The notes under the pieces were generated by a model. It had not been told where the DNA came from and searched no databases. It was given only the letters and a program-made list of their open reading frames with translations. The position numbers and the translations under genes are program-made. A stretch of 64,000 bases of DNA, taken from Patulibacter americanus DSM 16676 (GTDB taxonomy: Bacteria > Actinomycetota > Thermoleophilia > Solirubrobacterales > Solirubrobacteraceae). Location of the stretch: the NCBI RefSeq assembly GCF_000420025.1, contig NZ_ATUD01000010.1, forward strand, positions 103,808 to 167,807, in the 5' to 3' direction. Shown here in pieces: positions 54,693 through 63,141 of the stretch (the stretch's first letter is position 1; the number at the start of each line of letters is the position of its first letter).

Positions 54693-55592
54693 CTAGTGGC
54701 GGCCGGCGAGCACGCGCTCGCGGACCTGGTGCACGCGGGCGCCGGCGAGCTTGCGGGCGTCCTCGATGCGCGAGGCACCCGGCAGCTGCGGCGACTTGCC
54801 GCGCTGGCGCAGGCGGTGGTTGGCGGACCACAGACGGCCGCGGCGGCTCGTGGTCGGGGTGCGCCACGTGATGGAGAGCGAGATGGAGACGCCGTCGCCG
54901 TTCTGCACCCAGTGCGGGGCGTCCGGCGGCACGTAGACGCCCTGGCCGGGCGCGAGCGCGACGGCCTCGAGTCCCGCCGGGATGCGCGAGATGTTGCGGT
55001 GCGAGCCGGAGTGGAACCGCTCGAGCTCGCGGGCGCGGGTCTCGTCGTCCTCGAACGCGCCGACGTGCATCGTCTTCGTGCCGCGGATCTGGAGCAGGAA
55101 GTTGTGCTCGGGGTCGACGTGCGCCGGGGTGACGGAGCCGGGGGCGGAGACGAAGATGAACGCCTCGCGCAGCAGCCGGGTGTTCTCGCCGCCGGGGACG
55201 ATCGGGTCGATGCCGTCGAGCAGGCGGTCCAGCAGCGCCTTGTAGCGCGGGTTCTGCTCCACGTTCTTCAGGACGAGCCAGGAGCCGTTCTCCTCGATCT
55301 CGGCCAGCACCTGGGCGCCGGTGCGCCCGAGCCGCGGGGCCTCGCCGCCGGGCAGCTCGACGGGGACGGCGCCGAGGTTGTGCTCGACGAGCTCCTCCGG
55401 GTGGGACTCGGCCAGGGCGACGAGCGCGTCGACCTGGAGGAGGGCCTCACCCTGGACGGAGTGGGCCACCCGCACGGGGGTGTGGTCATAGGCGGCGGCG
55501 AAGGTTGAGGCGTCGATGTCGATCATGGCGAGGCTCACGGGGACGGGGTCGGTGGCGGACGGCGGGACGGGGGACACAGCGGTGGCCGGCAT
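54693..55592 (-). CDS. Cupin_8/JmjC-like Fe(II) oxygenase-type protein
   Basis: A 299-residue protein with a JmjC-like cupin core. Metal ligands can be placed: His158 and Asp160 in PAHVDPEHN and His227 in PPDAPHWVQNG; Lys173 (RGTKTMHV) could bind 2-oxoglutarate. Related proteins hydroxylate proteins or small molecules; transferase-associated members exist, but the substrate here is unknown. The C-terminal 60 residues are basic. It follows the sugar phosphotransferase by two bases on the same strand, so the two are co-transcribed, suggesting a role in polymer or cell-surface modification. Confidence 0.82.
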   Translation of the reverse strand: MPATAVSPVPPSATDPVPVSLAMIDIDASTFAAAYDHTPVRVAHSVQGEALLQVDALVALAESHPEELVEHNLGAVPVELPGGEAPRLGRTGAQVLAEIEENGSWLVLKNVEQNPRYKALLDRLLDGIDPIVPGGENTRLLREAFIFVSAPGSVTPAHVDPEHNFLLQIRGTKTMHVGAFEDDETRARELERFHSGSHRNISRIPAGLEAVALAPGQGVYVPPDAPHWVQNGDGVSISLSITWRTPTTSRRGRLWSANHRLRQRGKSPQLPGASRIEDARKLAGARVHQVRERVLAGRH

Positions 55593-55594
55593 GA

Positions 55595-57025
55595 CTAGCC
55601 GACCGCGACGGTGGTGCGGCGGGAGGCGGCGCGCTCGGCCGGGACCGGCGCGTTGAGCGGGTAGACGTCCTGGACGGCGGGACGCTGCGGCCCGAGGACG
55701 TACTTCGCGGCGGGGGCGCGGACCTCGAACTGCTTCTCGAACAACGTCAGGCGCACCGTCTCGAGCAGGATCGCGAGGTCGAGCACCAGCGAGCGGTGCT
55801 TGATGTAGAAGAGGTCGTTGCCGAGCTTGAGCGCGCTCTCCTCGGCCGTGCGGGCGTAGCCGCAGCGCACGCGGGCCCAGCCCGTGATGCCCGGGCGCAC
55901 CGTGTGGCGGTACGGGAACAGCGGGATGTCGGTCTCGAGCTCCTCCGAGATCCGGACCTGCTCGGGGCGGGGGCCGACGAGGCTCATGTCGCCGCGCAGC
56001 ACGTTGATGAGCTGCGGCAGCTCGTCGATGTGCGTCTTGCGCAGGATCGCGCCGAGGCGGGTCACGCGCGGGTCGCCCGGGGAGGACCAGTCCGCGCCGG
56101 TGCCGCGCATCGTGCGGAGCTTGAGGATGGAGAACGCGCGCCCGCCGAGGCCGACGCGGTCCTGGCGGAAGAAGACGCCGCCCTCGCGGTCCGCCGCGAT
56201 GAACGGGGCGAGCAGGAGCAGCAGGGGCGCGACGGGCACGAGCAGCACGGAGGCGACGACGACGTCGAGCACCCGGCTGGCGGTGGCGCCACGGGGGTGC
56301 GCGGCCGGGTCGGCGAGCTCGGCGAGCCAGGCGGCGTCGACGGAGGCCAGCGGCACGACGCCCAGCGCGACCTCGCAGAACCCGTCCTGCGGCATCGCGA
56401 ACAGCGGGCGGCTGCGGATGGCGGCGGCGACGTGGCCGAGCACCGCGGGGCGGGCGAGGTGGTCCGTGAAGACGACGAGGTCGGCGCCGGAGGAGGCGAC
56501 GAGCGCGTCGAGCTCCGTCAGCGTGTCCGTGGTGGCGACGACGCGGTAGCGGCGGGCACCGACCTCGTCGATCGTGCGGCGCAGGTCGCGCGCCTCGGCG
56601 GCGGTCCCGAGGACGAGGACGCGGGTCACGCCGAGGCGGTCCTCCAGGGCGTCCGCGGCGAGCAGGCCGCCGAAGGCCACCGCGGCGCCGGCGGTCAGCG
56701 CCAGGGCCGGCGCGCCGATGCCGAGGCCGAGCAGGCAGACCGCGGCGACCGCGAGCGCGGCGAGCACGGCGTAGGCGGCCGTGACGGCGAAGCGGGCGAG
56801 CGGGAGCGTGGCGATCGCCGCGGGGCGGCGGCCGTCGAGCACGCCGGCGGCGAGGAACGCGGCCCCGGCGAGGCCGGCGACGCGGAGGTCGCCGAGGAGG
56901 GCGACGGGGACGGCCGCGAGGGCCGGGACGAGACCCCGACGGACGGCCGGGAGGAGGAGCGTCGCGTGCCCCGCCGGGGCGGGGGCGACGGCGTCCTGGG
57001 CGGGCCGATCGGAGGTCTGGAGCAC
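55595..57025 (-). CDS. Polyprenyl glycosylphosphotransferase (initiating sugar transferase)
   Basis: WcaJ/CpsE-type enzyme that transfers a sugar-1-phosphate to undecaprenyl phosphate and so starts each repeat unit. The N-terminal half has four hydrophobic helices and a Rossmann-like domain ([20 protein letters not shown]). One helix ([22 protein letters not shown]) leads into the catalytic domain: [57 protein letters not shown] and [11 protein letters not shown]. 476 residues from a GTG at 57025; the frame is open upstream but the conserved element 33 bases before this GTG, as at the GT2 gene, argues for it. Confidence 0.92.
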   Translation of the reverse strand: MLQTSDRPAQDAVAPAPAGHATLLLPAVRRGLVPALAAVPVALLGDLRVAGLAGAAFLAAGVLDGRRPAAIATLPLARFAVTAAYAVLAALAVAAVCLLGLGIGAPALALTAGAAVAFGGLLAADALEDRLGVTRVLVLGTAAEARDLRRTIDEVGARRYRVVATTDTLTELDALVASSGADLVVFTDHLARPAVLGHVAAAIRSRPLFAMPQDGFCEVALGVVPLASVDAAWLAELADPAAHPRGATASRVLDVVVASVLLVPVAPLLLLLAPFIAADREGGVFFRQDRVGLGGRAFSILKLRTMRGTGADWSSPGDPRVTRLGAILRKTHIDELPQLINVLRGDMSLVGPRPEQVRISEELETDIPLFPYRHTVRPGITGWARVRCGYARTAEESALKLGNDLFYIKHRSLVLDLAILLETVRLTLFEKQFEVRAPAAKYVLGPQRPAVQDVYPLNAPVPAERAASRRTTVAVG

Positions 57026-57058
57026 AAGGAGGATCTTCCGCTCATGGGGTGCGCTCCA

Positions 57059-57079
57059 CCATCGGGTGACGGGGTGATC
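57059..57079 (-). promoter_or_regulatory. Conserved upstream element, copy 2
   Basis: Plus-strand core ATCGGGTGACGGGGTGATC, preceded by CC, differs from the copy at 53192 at two positions and lies the same 33 bases from the start codon, here the GTG of the initiating sugar transferase. Confidence 0.6.
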
Positions 57080-57155
57080 CGGGGGGCGAGCGTGTCCCTC
57101 CCCAGACGGTCGCGCGCACTCCCCCTCGGCGGAGCGGACGAGGGCGGGGCGCCGC

Positions 57156-57176
57156 CTCCCCCAGTCGGTTGAGGCC
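57156..57176 (+). promoter_or_regulatory. C-rich box CTCCCCCAGTCGGTTGA
   Basis: Third clear copy of the (C/A)TCCCCCNRTCGGYTGA box, in the sense direction about 180 bases before the Wzz/kinase start. CTCCCCCTCGGCGG at 57119 is a weaker neighbour. Confidence 0.4.
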
Positions 57177-57357
57177 AGGTGGACGATCGGACGACGAGTG
57201 TTCACCTCGGATCGTCAACCCCTGCCTGCACGGCGGGTTGCGCTCCTCCGGGGCGGCGTCGGTGGCGTGTATGGTCGCCGTCCCTCCTCCGGTGTCCGCC
57301 GGACTGGACCGCGCCGGGCCGCGCCCTTCCGCGAGAGCCCGCACGCCGCACCGCACG

Positions 57358-58845
57358 ATGCCCACCGACCGATCTCGCAGCGCCGCCGGAGACGACGGGG
57401 CGATCTGGCCCCTCCTCGCCGCGATCCGCCGCCGGTGGTGGCTCCTGTTCGTCCTGGCGATCGTCTCCGTCGGCGTCGCCGCCCTCGCGCTGAGCCAGCG
57501 CACGCCGACCTACGCGGCCGAGGCCCAGATCCTCGTCGTGCCGTTCCCGGCGGGCGACGCGAACATCACCGGCATCGAGATCCTGCGCGAGACGAACGAC
57601 GGGGCCCGCGACCTGCAGACCGCCACCGCGCTCCTCACGTCTGCCCGCACGGACGAGGCCGCGGCCGCCGCCGTCGGCCGCGGCGTGACGGCCGACGAGG
57701 TCAGCCGGAGCGTCGCGCTCGAACCCATCGGCGGGAGCAACATCATCGCCGTGCGGGCCACGTCGTCGGACGCCCGCGAGGCCGCCCGCCTCGCCAACGC
57801 GTACGCCAACGCGGCGGTCGCCGAGCGCGACGACCGGATCAAGGAGCAGGCCCGGGTCGCCATCAAGGCGATCGACGGGCAGGAGGGGGCGGAGTTCGCC
57901 GCCACGCGCCAGCAGCTGCGCTCGCTCCGCGACCAGGGCGACCCGACGGTGTCCGTCTCGCAGGGCGCCGGGGTGCCGACCGCGGCCGAGGGCCCGAGCG
58001 ATCCCGTCGTCCTCTTCGCCGCGCTGATCGCCGGGCTCGTGCTCGGCACGATCGGCGCGCTGCTGCTCGAGCGCGGCGACCGGCGGGTGCGCGACCGGGC
58101 CGAGCTGCTGGCGGCCGTGCCCGTCCCCGTGCTCACGGGCGTCCCCTCGCCGCGCGGCCACAAGGGCATCGACATGCCGCCGCCGGTGCGCGAGGCGTTC
58201 CGCACGCTCCAGATCCAGCTCGACCTCAAGGAGCACCCGGGCTGCCGCCGCATCCTCGTCACGAGCGCCAGCTCCGGGGACGGCAAGACGACGACGGTCC
58301 TCAACCTCGCCTTCGCGCTCATCAGCGCCGGGCACCGCGTGCTCGTCATCGACTTCGACCTGCGCGAGCCCGACCTGGGCCCGCAGCTCGGCCTGGACGA
58401 CCCGACCGCGGTCGTCACGACGCTGACCACGGGCCAGGGGCTCTCGCAGATCATGCGCTCCGCCCCGCGCCTCCCGCCGCTGCGCGTCGTGCAGGCCTCG
58501 AGCGGCCCGGGCGACGTCGCGCTGCTGCCGACGCTGACCCGCCGCATGAGCGAGGTGCTCGAGGAGGCCGCGAGCATGGCGGACTACGTCCTCATCGACA
58601 CCGCGCCGATCGGCGAGGTGGGCGACGCGCTCCCCCTCATGCCCGACGTCGACGACGTGCTCGTCGTCGGCCGGCCCGGCTCCACCGACCGGCGGTCCCT
58701 CGACGTCATGGCGGGGCTGTTCGAGCGCGCCGACATCACGCCGACGGGCTGGGTCGTCACGGGCGTCGAGACCACCTCCTCGCGGTACCACGAGCAGGGC
58801 GACAGCGCGGGCCGGCGGCGGCGCGGCGCCCGCCGTCGCGGCTGA
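57358..58845 (+). CDS. Wzz/BY-kinase-like chain-length regulator without tyrosine cluster
   Basis: A 495-residue fusion of an N-terminal Wzz domain and a C-terminal BY-kinase-type ATPase; such proteins control exopolysaccharide polymerisation at the membrane. Helices at about 25-45 (WWLLFVLAIVSVGVAALAL) and 217-237 flank an external loop. The ATPase has Walker A SASSGDGKTTT (about 304-314), Walker A' VLVIDFDLREPDLG and Walker B YVLIDTAP. Classical BY-kinases end in several Tyr that are autophosphorylated; this tail is RYHEQGDSAGRRRRGARRRG, with one Tyr. The ATG at 57358 was chosen by domain position. It is followed 12 bases later by the ligase gene. Confidence 0.88.
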   Translation: MPTDRSRSAAGDDGAIWPLLAAIRRRWWLLFVLAIVSVGVAALALSQRTPTYAAEAQILVVPFPAGDANITGIEILRETNDGARDLQTATALLTSARTDEAAAAAVGRGVTADEVSRSVALEPIGGSNIIAVRATSSDAREAARLANAYANAAVAERDDRIKEQARVAIKAIDGQEGAEFAATRQQLRSLRDQGDPTVSVSQGAGVPTAAEGPSDPVVLFAALIAGLVLGTIGALLLERGDRRVRDRAELLAAVPVPVLTGVPSPRGHKGIDMPPPVREAFRTLQIQLDLKEHPGCRRILVTSASSGDGKTTTVLNLAFALISAGHRVLVIDFDLREPDLGPQLGLDDPTAVVTTLTTGQGLSQIMRSAPRLPPLRVVQASSGPGDVALLPTLTRRMSEVLEEAASMADYVLIDTAPIGEVGDALPLMPDVDDVLVVGRPGSTDRRSLDVMAGLFERADITPTGWVVTGVETTSSRYHEQGDSAGRRRRGARRRG

Positions 58846-58857
58846 GCGGCGGACCCG

Positions 58858-60981
58858 GTGGCGACCGCGTCCCCGCGCCGCGCCGCCGCCCGCGTCCCGC
58901 GGGCCGTCACGGCCGAGCAGGCGGCGCGCTGGGCGGTCGGCGGGGCGGTCGTGCTGGCCCTCGTCCTCGGGCGGCTCGAGGGCGGGTTCGCACCCGTCCG
59001 GTGGGCTCCGGCGGGAATCGCCCTGCTGTGGGCGGCGCCCATCGCGTGGGCGCTGACCCGCCGGACGCCGCCGTCGCGCGGCGTCCTCGTCGCGCTCGGC
59101 GCCTACGGCCTCCTGACGGCCTGGACCCTCGCGTCGGTCCTCTGGGCCGACACCCCGGGCCGCGCGCTCGACGCCGCGGGACGCACCGCCGTCTACGGGA
59201 GCGCGCTCGCCCTGGCGCTCGTGCCACGCTGGCCGCACGCGTCGCTGCGGCGGCTGCTCGGCCTGCTCGGCGCGGGGACCGTGCTCCTGGCGGCCGTGAC
59301 CCTCTGGCGGGTCGTGCATGCCCCCGACCCGTCGGCGTCGTTCATCGACGGCCGGCTGATCGCGCCGGCGGGCTACGTCAACGCGGCCGCGGGCCTGTGG
59401 ACGATCGCGCTGCTGCCCCTCGTGCACCTCGCGGCCGGCGGGGCCCGCCATCCGGCCCTGCGGGTGGCGGCGCTCGTGGGCGCCGGCCTCCTGCTCCAGG
59501 TCGCCCTGCTGTCCCAGAGCCGCGGCGCGACGCTCGCGCTCGTCGCGGCCGCGGTCGTGCTCGTGGCGCTGACGCCGCGCCGCGGCGCCGTGCTGCTCGC
59601 GCTGGCCGCCGTCGGCGGGGCGGGGGTGCTCGCCGCGCCGATCCTGCTCGACGTCCGCGGCGCGCCGTCCGTGCCCCTGCTCGCCGCCCGGCTGGACCGC
59701 GCGGGGGAGGAGGTCCTGATCGCACTCGGGGTGCTGGCGGTCCTGGGCGTCGCGTGGCAGGCGGCGCTGGCGCTGCTGCCCCCGCGGGTGCGGGGCGGTC
59801 TCTCGTCGCCCAGGACGGGCCTCGTGGCGACCGCCGCGACGGTCCTCGTGCTGCTCGTCGCGGTCGTGGCCGCCGTCGGCAACCCGGTCAGCTGGGCCGT
59901 CGACCGCGCCGACCAGGCGCTGAGCTCGGACGGCTACGCCGGAGTGCCGGCCAAGGGGGACCGCCTGACGGGCTCGTTGGGCTCGAACCGCGGCGACATG
60001 TACCGGGTGGCCCTGGGCGCGCTGCGCGACCACCCCGTCACGGGGGTGGGGGCGGAGGACTTCCAGCCCGTCTACCTGCGGGAGCGCCGGTCGACCGAGG
60101 CCCCCCGCTACGCCCACTCCTTCCCGCTCGGGGTCCTGGCGGGCCTCGGCGTCGTCGGCGGCCTCCTGGTCCTCGTCGCGCTCGGCACGCCCGTCCTCCT
60201 GGCGCTGCGGGCGATGCGCGGCCGATCGGCGGAGGTCCGCGCCGGCGTGGCCGCGGCGCTGGCGGGGTTCGCGGCGTGGTTCGCCGCGAGCGCCTGGGAC
60301 TGGACGTGGGAGTTCCCGGCGCTGACGATCCTCGCGTTCGTGCTGCTCGGCGCGGCCGCGCGCGCCACGGACGAGGAAGGCGCCGCCCCGTCGGCGGAGC
60401 TTCGCGCGATCCGGGAGCGGGCCCGCGCCCACGGCGTCGCGGTGCCCGACGACGCCCCGCGCGCGCCGCTGCTCCCGCGCACCGGGCGCGGGCGGGCGAC
60501 GGCGCTGGCGCTCGTGGCCTCGGCGCTGGCCGTGTCGGTCGGGCTGGCGGCGCTCGGGCTGGCGTCGGGGTTCCTGCGGCACGGCACCGCGCTGGCGGGC
60601 AGCGACCCGCGGGCCGCAACGGTCGCGTTCGACCGCGCGGCGCGCCTGAACCCGCTCGAGAGCGACGCGCTGCTCAGCCGCGCCATCGTCGCCCGGCGGC
60701 TCGGCGACCCCTACGCCTGGCGGGCCGATCTGCGCAGCGCCCTGGAGCGCTCGCCCGACGACTGGTTCGCGCGGCTGCAGCTCGGGCTCGCCCTCGCCGC
60801 CGACGGGCAGCTGCGCGCGGCGTTCGTGCAGCTCCGCCGCGCCCGCGAGCTCAACCCCCGCCAGCCGGCGATCCAGGAGACGATCGACGCGCTGCGCGAC
60901 GGGGAGCAGGTCGACCCGGCGACGGTCGAGGCGCAGATCGCGGGCCTGCTCAACGCGCGCCTGCAGCCCGTCAGCCCGTAG
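58858..60981 (+). CDS. O-antigen ligase family protein with C-terminal TPR-like region
   Basis: A 707-residue membrane protein: about twelve helices up to residue 510, including LLSQSRGATLALVAAAVVLVAL and the family loop SLGSNRGDMYRVALGALRDHPVTGVGAEDFQPVY, then an extracytoplasmic helical part (about 575-690) with tetratricopeptide-like units (AARLNPLESDALLSRAIVARRLGDPYAW, LRSALERSPDDWFARLQLGLALAADGQL). Ligases or polymerases with such tails attach or extend surface polymers. It starts with GTG 12 bases after the Wzz/kinase gene. A second polymerase/ligase exists in the main operon, so one may polymerise and the other ligate. Confidence 0.88.
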   Translation: MATASPRRAAARVPRAVTAEQAARWAVGGAVVLALVLGRLEGGFAPVRWAPAGIALLWAAPIAWALTRRTPPSRGVLVALGAYGLLTAWTLASVLWADTPGRALDAAGRTAVYGSALALALVPRWPHASLRRLLGLLGAGTVLLAAVTLWRVVHAPDPSASFIDGRLIAPAGYVNAAAGLWTIALLPLVHLAAGGARHPALRVAALVGAGLLLQVALLSQSRGATLALVAAAVVLVALTPRRGAVLLALAAVGGAGVLAAPILLDVRGAPSVPLLAARLDRAGEEVLIALGVLAVLGVAWQAALALLPPRVRGGLSSPRTGLVATAATVLVLLVAVVAAVGNPVSWAVDRADQALSSDGYAGVPAKGDRLTGSLGSNRGDMYRVALGALRDHPVTGVGAEDFQPVYLRERRSTEAPRYAHSFPLGVLAGLGVVGGLLVLVALGTPVLLALRAMRGRSAEVRAGVAAALAGFAAWFAASAWDWTWEFPALTILAFVLLGAAARATDEEGAAPSAELRAIRERARAHGVAVPDDAPRAPLLPRTGRGRATALALVASALAVSVGLAALGLASGFLRHGTALAGSDPRAATVAFDRAARLNPLESDALLSRAIVARRLGDPYAWRADLRSALERSPDDWFARLQLGLALAADGQLRAAFVQLRRARELNPRQPAIQETIDALRDGEQVDPATVEAQIAGLLNARLQPVSP

Positions 60982-61008
60982 GCGCCCGGGTCCGCGACCC
61001 CACGCCGC

Positions 61009-62235
61009 TCAGCGCGGCAGCTCGACGCGGACGATCGTGCCGCGGCCCGGGGCGGAGCGGATCCGCCACTGGCCGCCGATCGCGCGCACCCGGCGGTCGA
61101 GCGAGCGCAGGCCGATGTGGCCGTCGCGCTCCGCGGCGAGCCGGGCGGCGGGCGTCATGCCCACGCCGTCGTCGGCCACCTCGAGCACGGCGCGGTCGTT
61201 CACGATCCGCGCGCTGATCTTCACGAGGGACGCCTGCGCGTGCTTGGCGACGTTGGCCACGAGCTCGCCGGCCATGCCGACGAGCATGTCGTCCGACGCG
61301 CCGCCCAGGCCGTCGTCGAGCTCGAGCTCCACCACGAACGTGCCGCGGGCCTCGTAGCGCCGTGCGATGCGCTCGAACCGCTCGCGCACGTCGGCGCCCG
61401 TCTCGTGGTCGGGGTAGAGGTCGACCATCACGGCGCGCAGGGCCTGGATGCCCTGGTCGAGCGTCTCGATGCCGAGCTCGAGGGCCTCCTCGTCGCCGTC
61501 GCGGAACTCCTCGAGGTCCTGGCGGGCACTGATCACCATCTGCAGCGGACCGTCGTGCAGGCGCATCGAGAGACGTTCGCGCTCGTCGTGCTCGACCTGG
61601 CCGACCTCGCGCACGAGGGCGGCGCGGGCGCGGGCGAGCATCGTCACGCGGTCCGCCGTCTGTCCGCGGAGGTGCAGGGCGACGAGGCCGATGGCCGTCG
61701 ACCCGAGGTACATCGCGGAGAACGTGGCCAGATCCGTCAGGGGATCGCCGTCGCCGCGGCCGAGCGCCTCGGGCATCCACAGGCCCAGGTAGCCCACCGC
61801 GCCGATCAGGATCATCACCCGGGCGGTGGCGGCGTCGGCCACCGCGGTCCACGCGAAGGGGGCGAGCCACAGCGCGGCGATCGCCATGGAGTCCTCGCCC
61901 CCGGTGTCGACCGCGGCCGCGATCACGATCAGCACGTCGACCAGGGCGACGGCGCGGGCCTGGGTCGGGTTCCAGCCGCGGCGGAGCGCGAGGGAGCCCG
62001 TCCCGAGGAGCCACGCGACCCCGATCACGAAGAGGACGATCGCGCCCGTGTCGATCTCGCCGTCGATCGCCACGAAGGTGGCGGTGACGGACGCCACGAC
62101 GAGGCGGGCCATCGTTGCGCCTACGGCACTCGGGCCCCGGCGGCGCGGCGTCTCCTCGGGCTCCGGCACGTCCACGGATGGGGTGCTCTCCACGTTGCGA
62201 CCCGCGGGAGCCGCGGCGACGGGAGAAACACGCAC
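61009..62235 (-). CDS. NarL-type sensor histidine kinase
   Basis: A 408-residue membrane histidine kinase. Five or six hydrophobic helices (about 45-190) form a sensor without a large external domain. HisKA_3 follows: ERERLSMRLHDGPLQMVISARQDLEE, with His227 as phosphorylated residue. The HATPase has ELVANVAKHAQAS, VADDGVGMTPAARL and GHIGLRSLDRRVRAIGG. A GTG at 62235 is preferred, because a TACATT box lies 6 bases before it and the spacing to the divergent regulator is then sensible; an ATG at 62289 would overlap that gene. It converges on the polysaccharide ligase gene. Confidence 0.9.
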   Translation of the reverse strand: MRVSPVAAAPAGRNVESTPSVDVPEPEETPRRRGPSAVGATMARLVVASVTATFVAIDGEIDTGAIVLFVIGVAWLLGTGSLALRRGWNPTQARAVALVDVLIVIAAAVDTGGEDSMAIAALWLAPFAWTAVADAATARVMILIGAVGYLGLWMPEALGRGDGDPLTDLATFSAMYLGSTAIGLVALHLRGQTADRVTMLARARAALVREVGQVEHDERERLSMRLHDGPLQMVISARQDLEEFRDGDEEALELGIETLDQGIQALRAVMVDLYPDHETGADVRERFERIARRYEARGTFVVELELDDGLGGASDDMLVGMAGELVANVAKHAQASLVKISARIVNDRAVLEVADDGVGMTPAARLAAERDGHIGLRSLDRRVRAIGGQWRIRSAPGRGTIVRVELPR

Positions 62236-62267
62236 CCCCCAAATGTACCGCTCGCCCCGGCGCGCAG

Positions 62268-62273
62268 TACCCT
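62268..62273 (+). promoter_or_regulatory. -10 box of response regulator gene
   Basis: TACCCT lies 8 bases before the ATG at 62282. On the other strand TACATT (62242-62247) lies 6 bases before the kinase GTG, so the pair appears to share a very short divergent promoter. Confidence 0.5.
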
Positions 62274-62281
62274 CAGTGCTC

Positions 62282-62926
62282 ATGGCCACAGGTGCGAAGG
62301 TCTCCGTCGTAGTGGCGGACGATCACCCGATCTTCCTCGAGGGTGTCCTCGGGGCCCTCTCCCGGCGCGACGACCTGGACGTCCTAGCCCAGGCAGGGGA
62401 CGGCGGAGAGGCTCTGCGCCTGGTCCGCGAGCTCCGTCCGGCGGTCGCGATGCTCGACCTGCGACTGCCGGTCATGACGGGTCTGGACGTGTTGCACGCC
62501 ATTCGTCGAGACGACCTCCCGACCCGCGTCCTGATCCTCTCGGGGGAACAGGCGTCGGCCGCCGTGTACGAGGCCGTGCAGGCCGGCGTGGACGGCTATC
62601 TGACCAAGGAGGCCGACCGGCGGACGATCGGCGACGCCATCGTCACCGTCGCCCGCGGCGGCACGGTGCTCGCCCCGGAGGCGCAGGCCGCGCTGACGAT
62701 GGAGGTCCGCGGACGGGTGCAGGACGACGCCCCGGTGCTCTCGCCGCGTGAGCGTGAGGTCCTGCGGATGATCGCCGACGGGCTCTCGGGTCCCGCGATC
62801 GCCGCGCAGCTGCAGATCGGCACCGCGACGGTGAAGACCCACACGCAGAACGTCTACGACAAGCTCGGCGTCTCCGAGCGCGCCGCGGCCGTCGCGGTCG
62901 CGATGCGCCGCAAGCTGCTCGAATAG
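62282..62926 (+). CDS. NarL/LuxR-family response regulator
   Basis: A 214-residue DNA-binding response regulator, partner of the divergent kinase. Receiver domain: acidic pocket VVADDHPIFLEGV, phospho-acceptor Asp59 in AMLDLRLPVMTG, and Lys109 in GYLTKEADRR. The C-terminal LuxR helix-turn-helix (about 148-210) reads LSPREREVLRMIADGLSGPAIAAQLQIGTATVKTHTQNVYDKLGV. Phosphorylation by the kinase should promote dimeric DNA binding. Targets are unknown; the neighbouring polysaccharide genes and the repeat protein that follows are candidates. Confidence 0.95.
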   Translation: MATGAKVSVVVADDHPIFLEGVLGALSRRDDLDVLAQAGDGGEALRLVRELRPAVAMLDLRLPVMTGLDVLHAIRRDDLPTRVLILSGEQASAAVYEAVQAGVDGYLTKEADRRTIGDAIVTVARGGTVLAPEAQAALTMEVRGRVQDDAPVLSPREREVLRMIADGLSGPAIAAQLQIGTATVKTHTQNVYDKLGVSERAAAVAVAMRRKLLE

Positions 62927-63141
62927 GCCGTACCCGGGTCGTCGGCCGGGCCCGGACGGCGCCCTCCCGACGATCGGTGGACCCCCAATCACCCGGCGGG
63001 CCGCGCCATCGGCGGGCGGCAGGATCAGCCCCGGAACCACCCGACGGCACGATGGGCACGGGGCCGCCGGATCGGCACTCTCGATGAGGTGTCCTCCGTC
63101 CCCACGTCCGAGGCGCCGGCCCCCGCCGGCGACCGCCTCCG

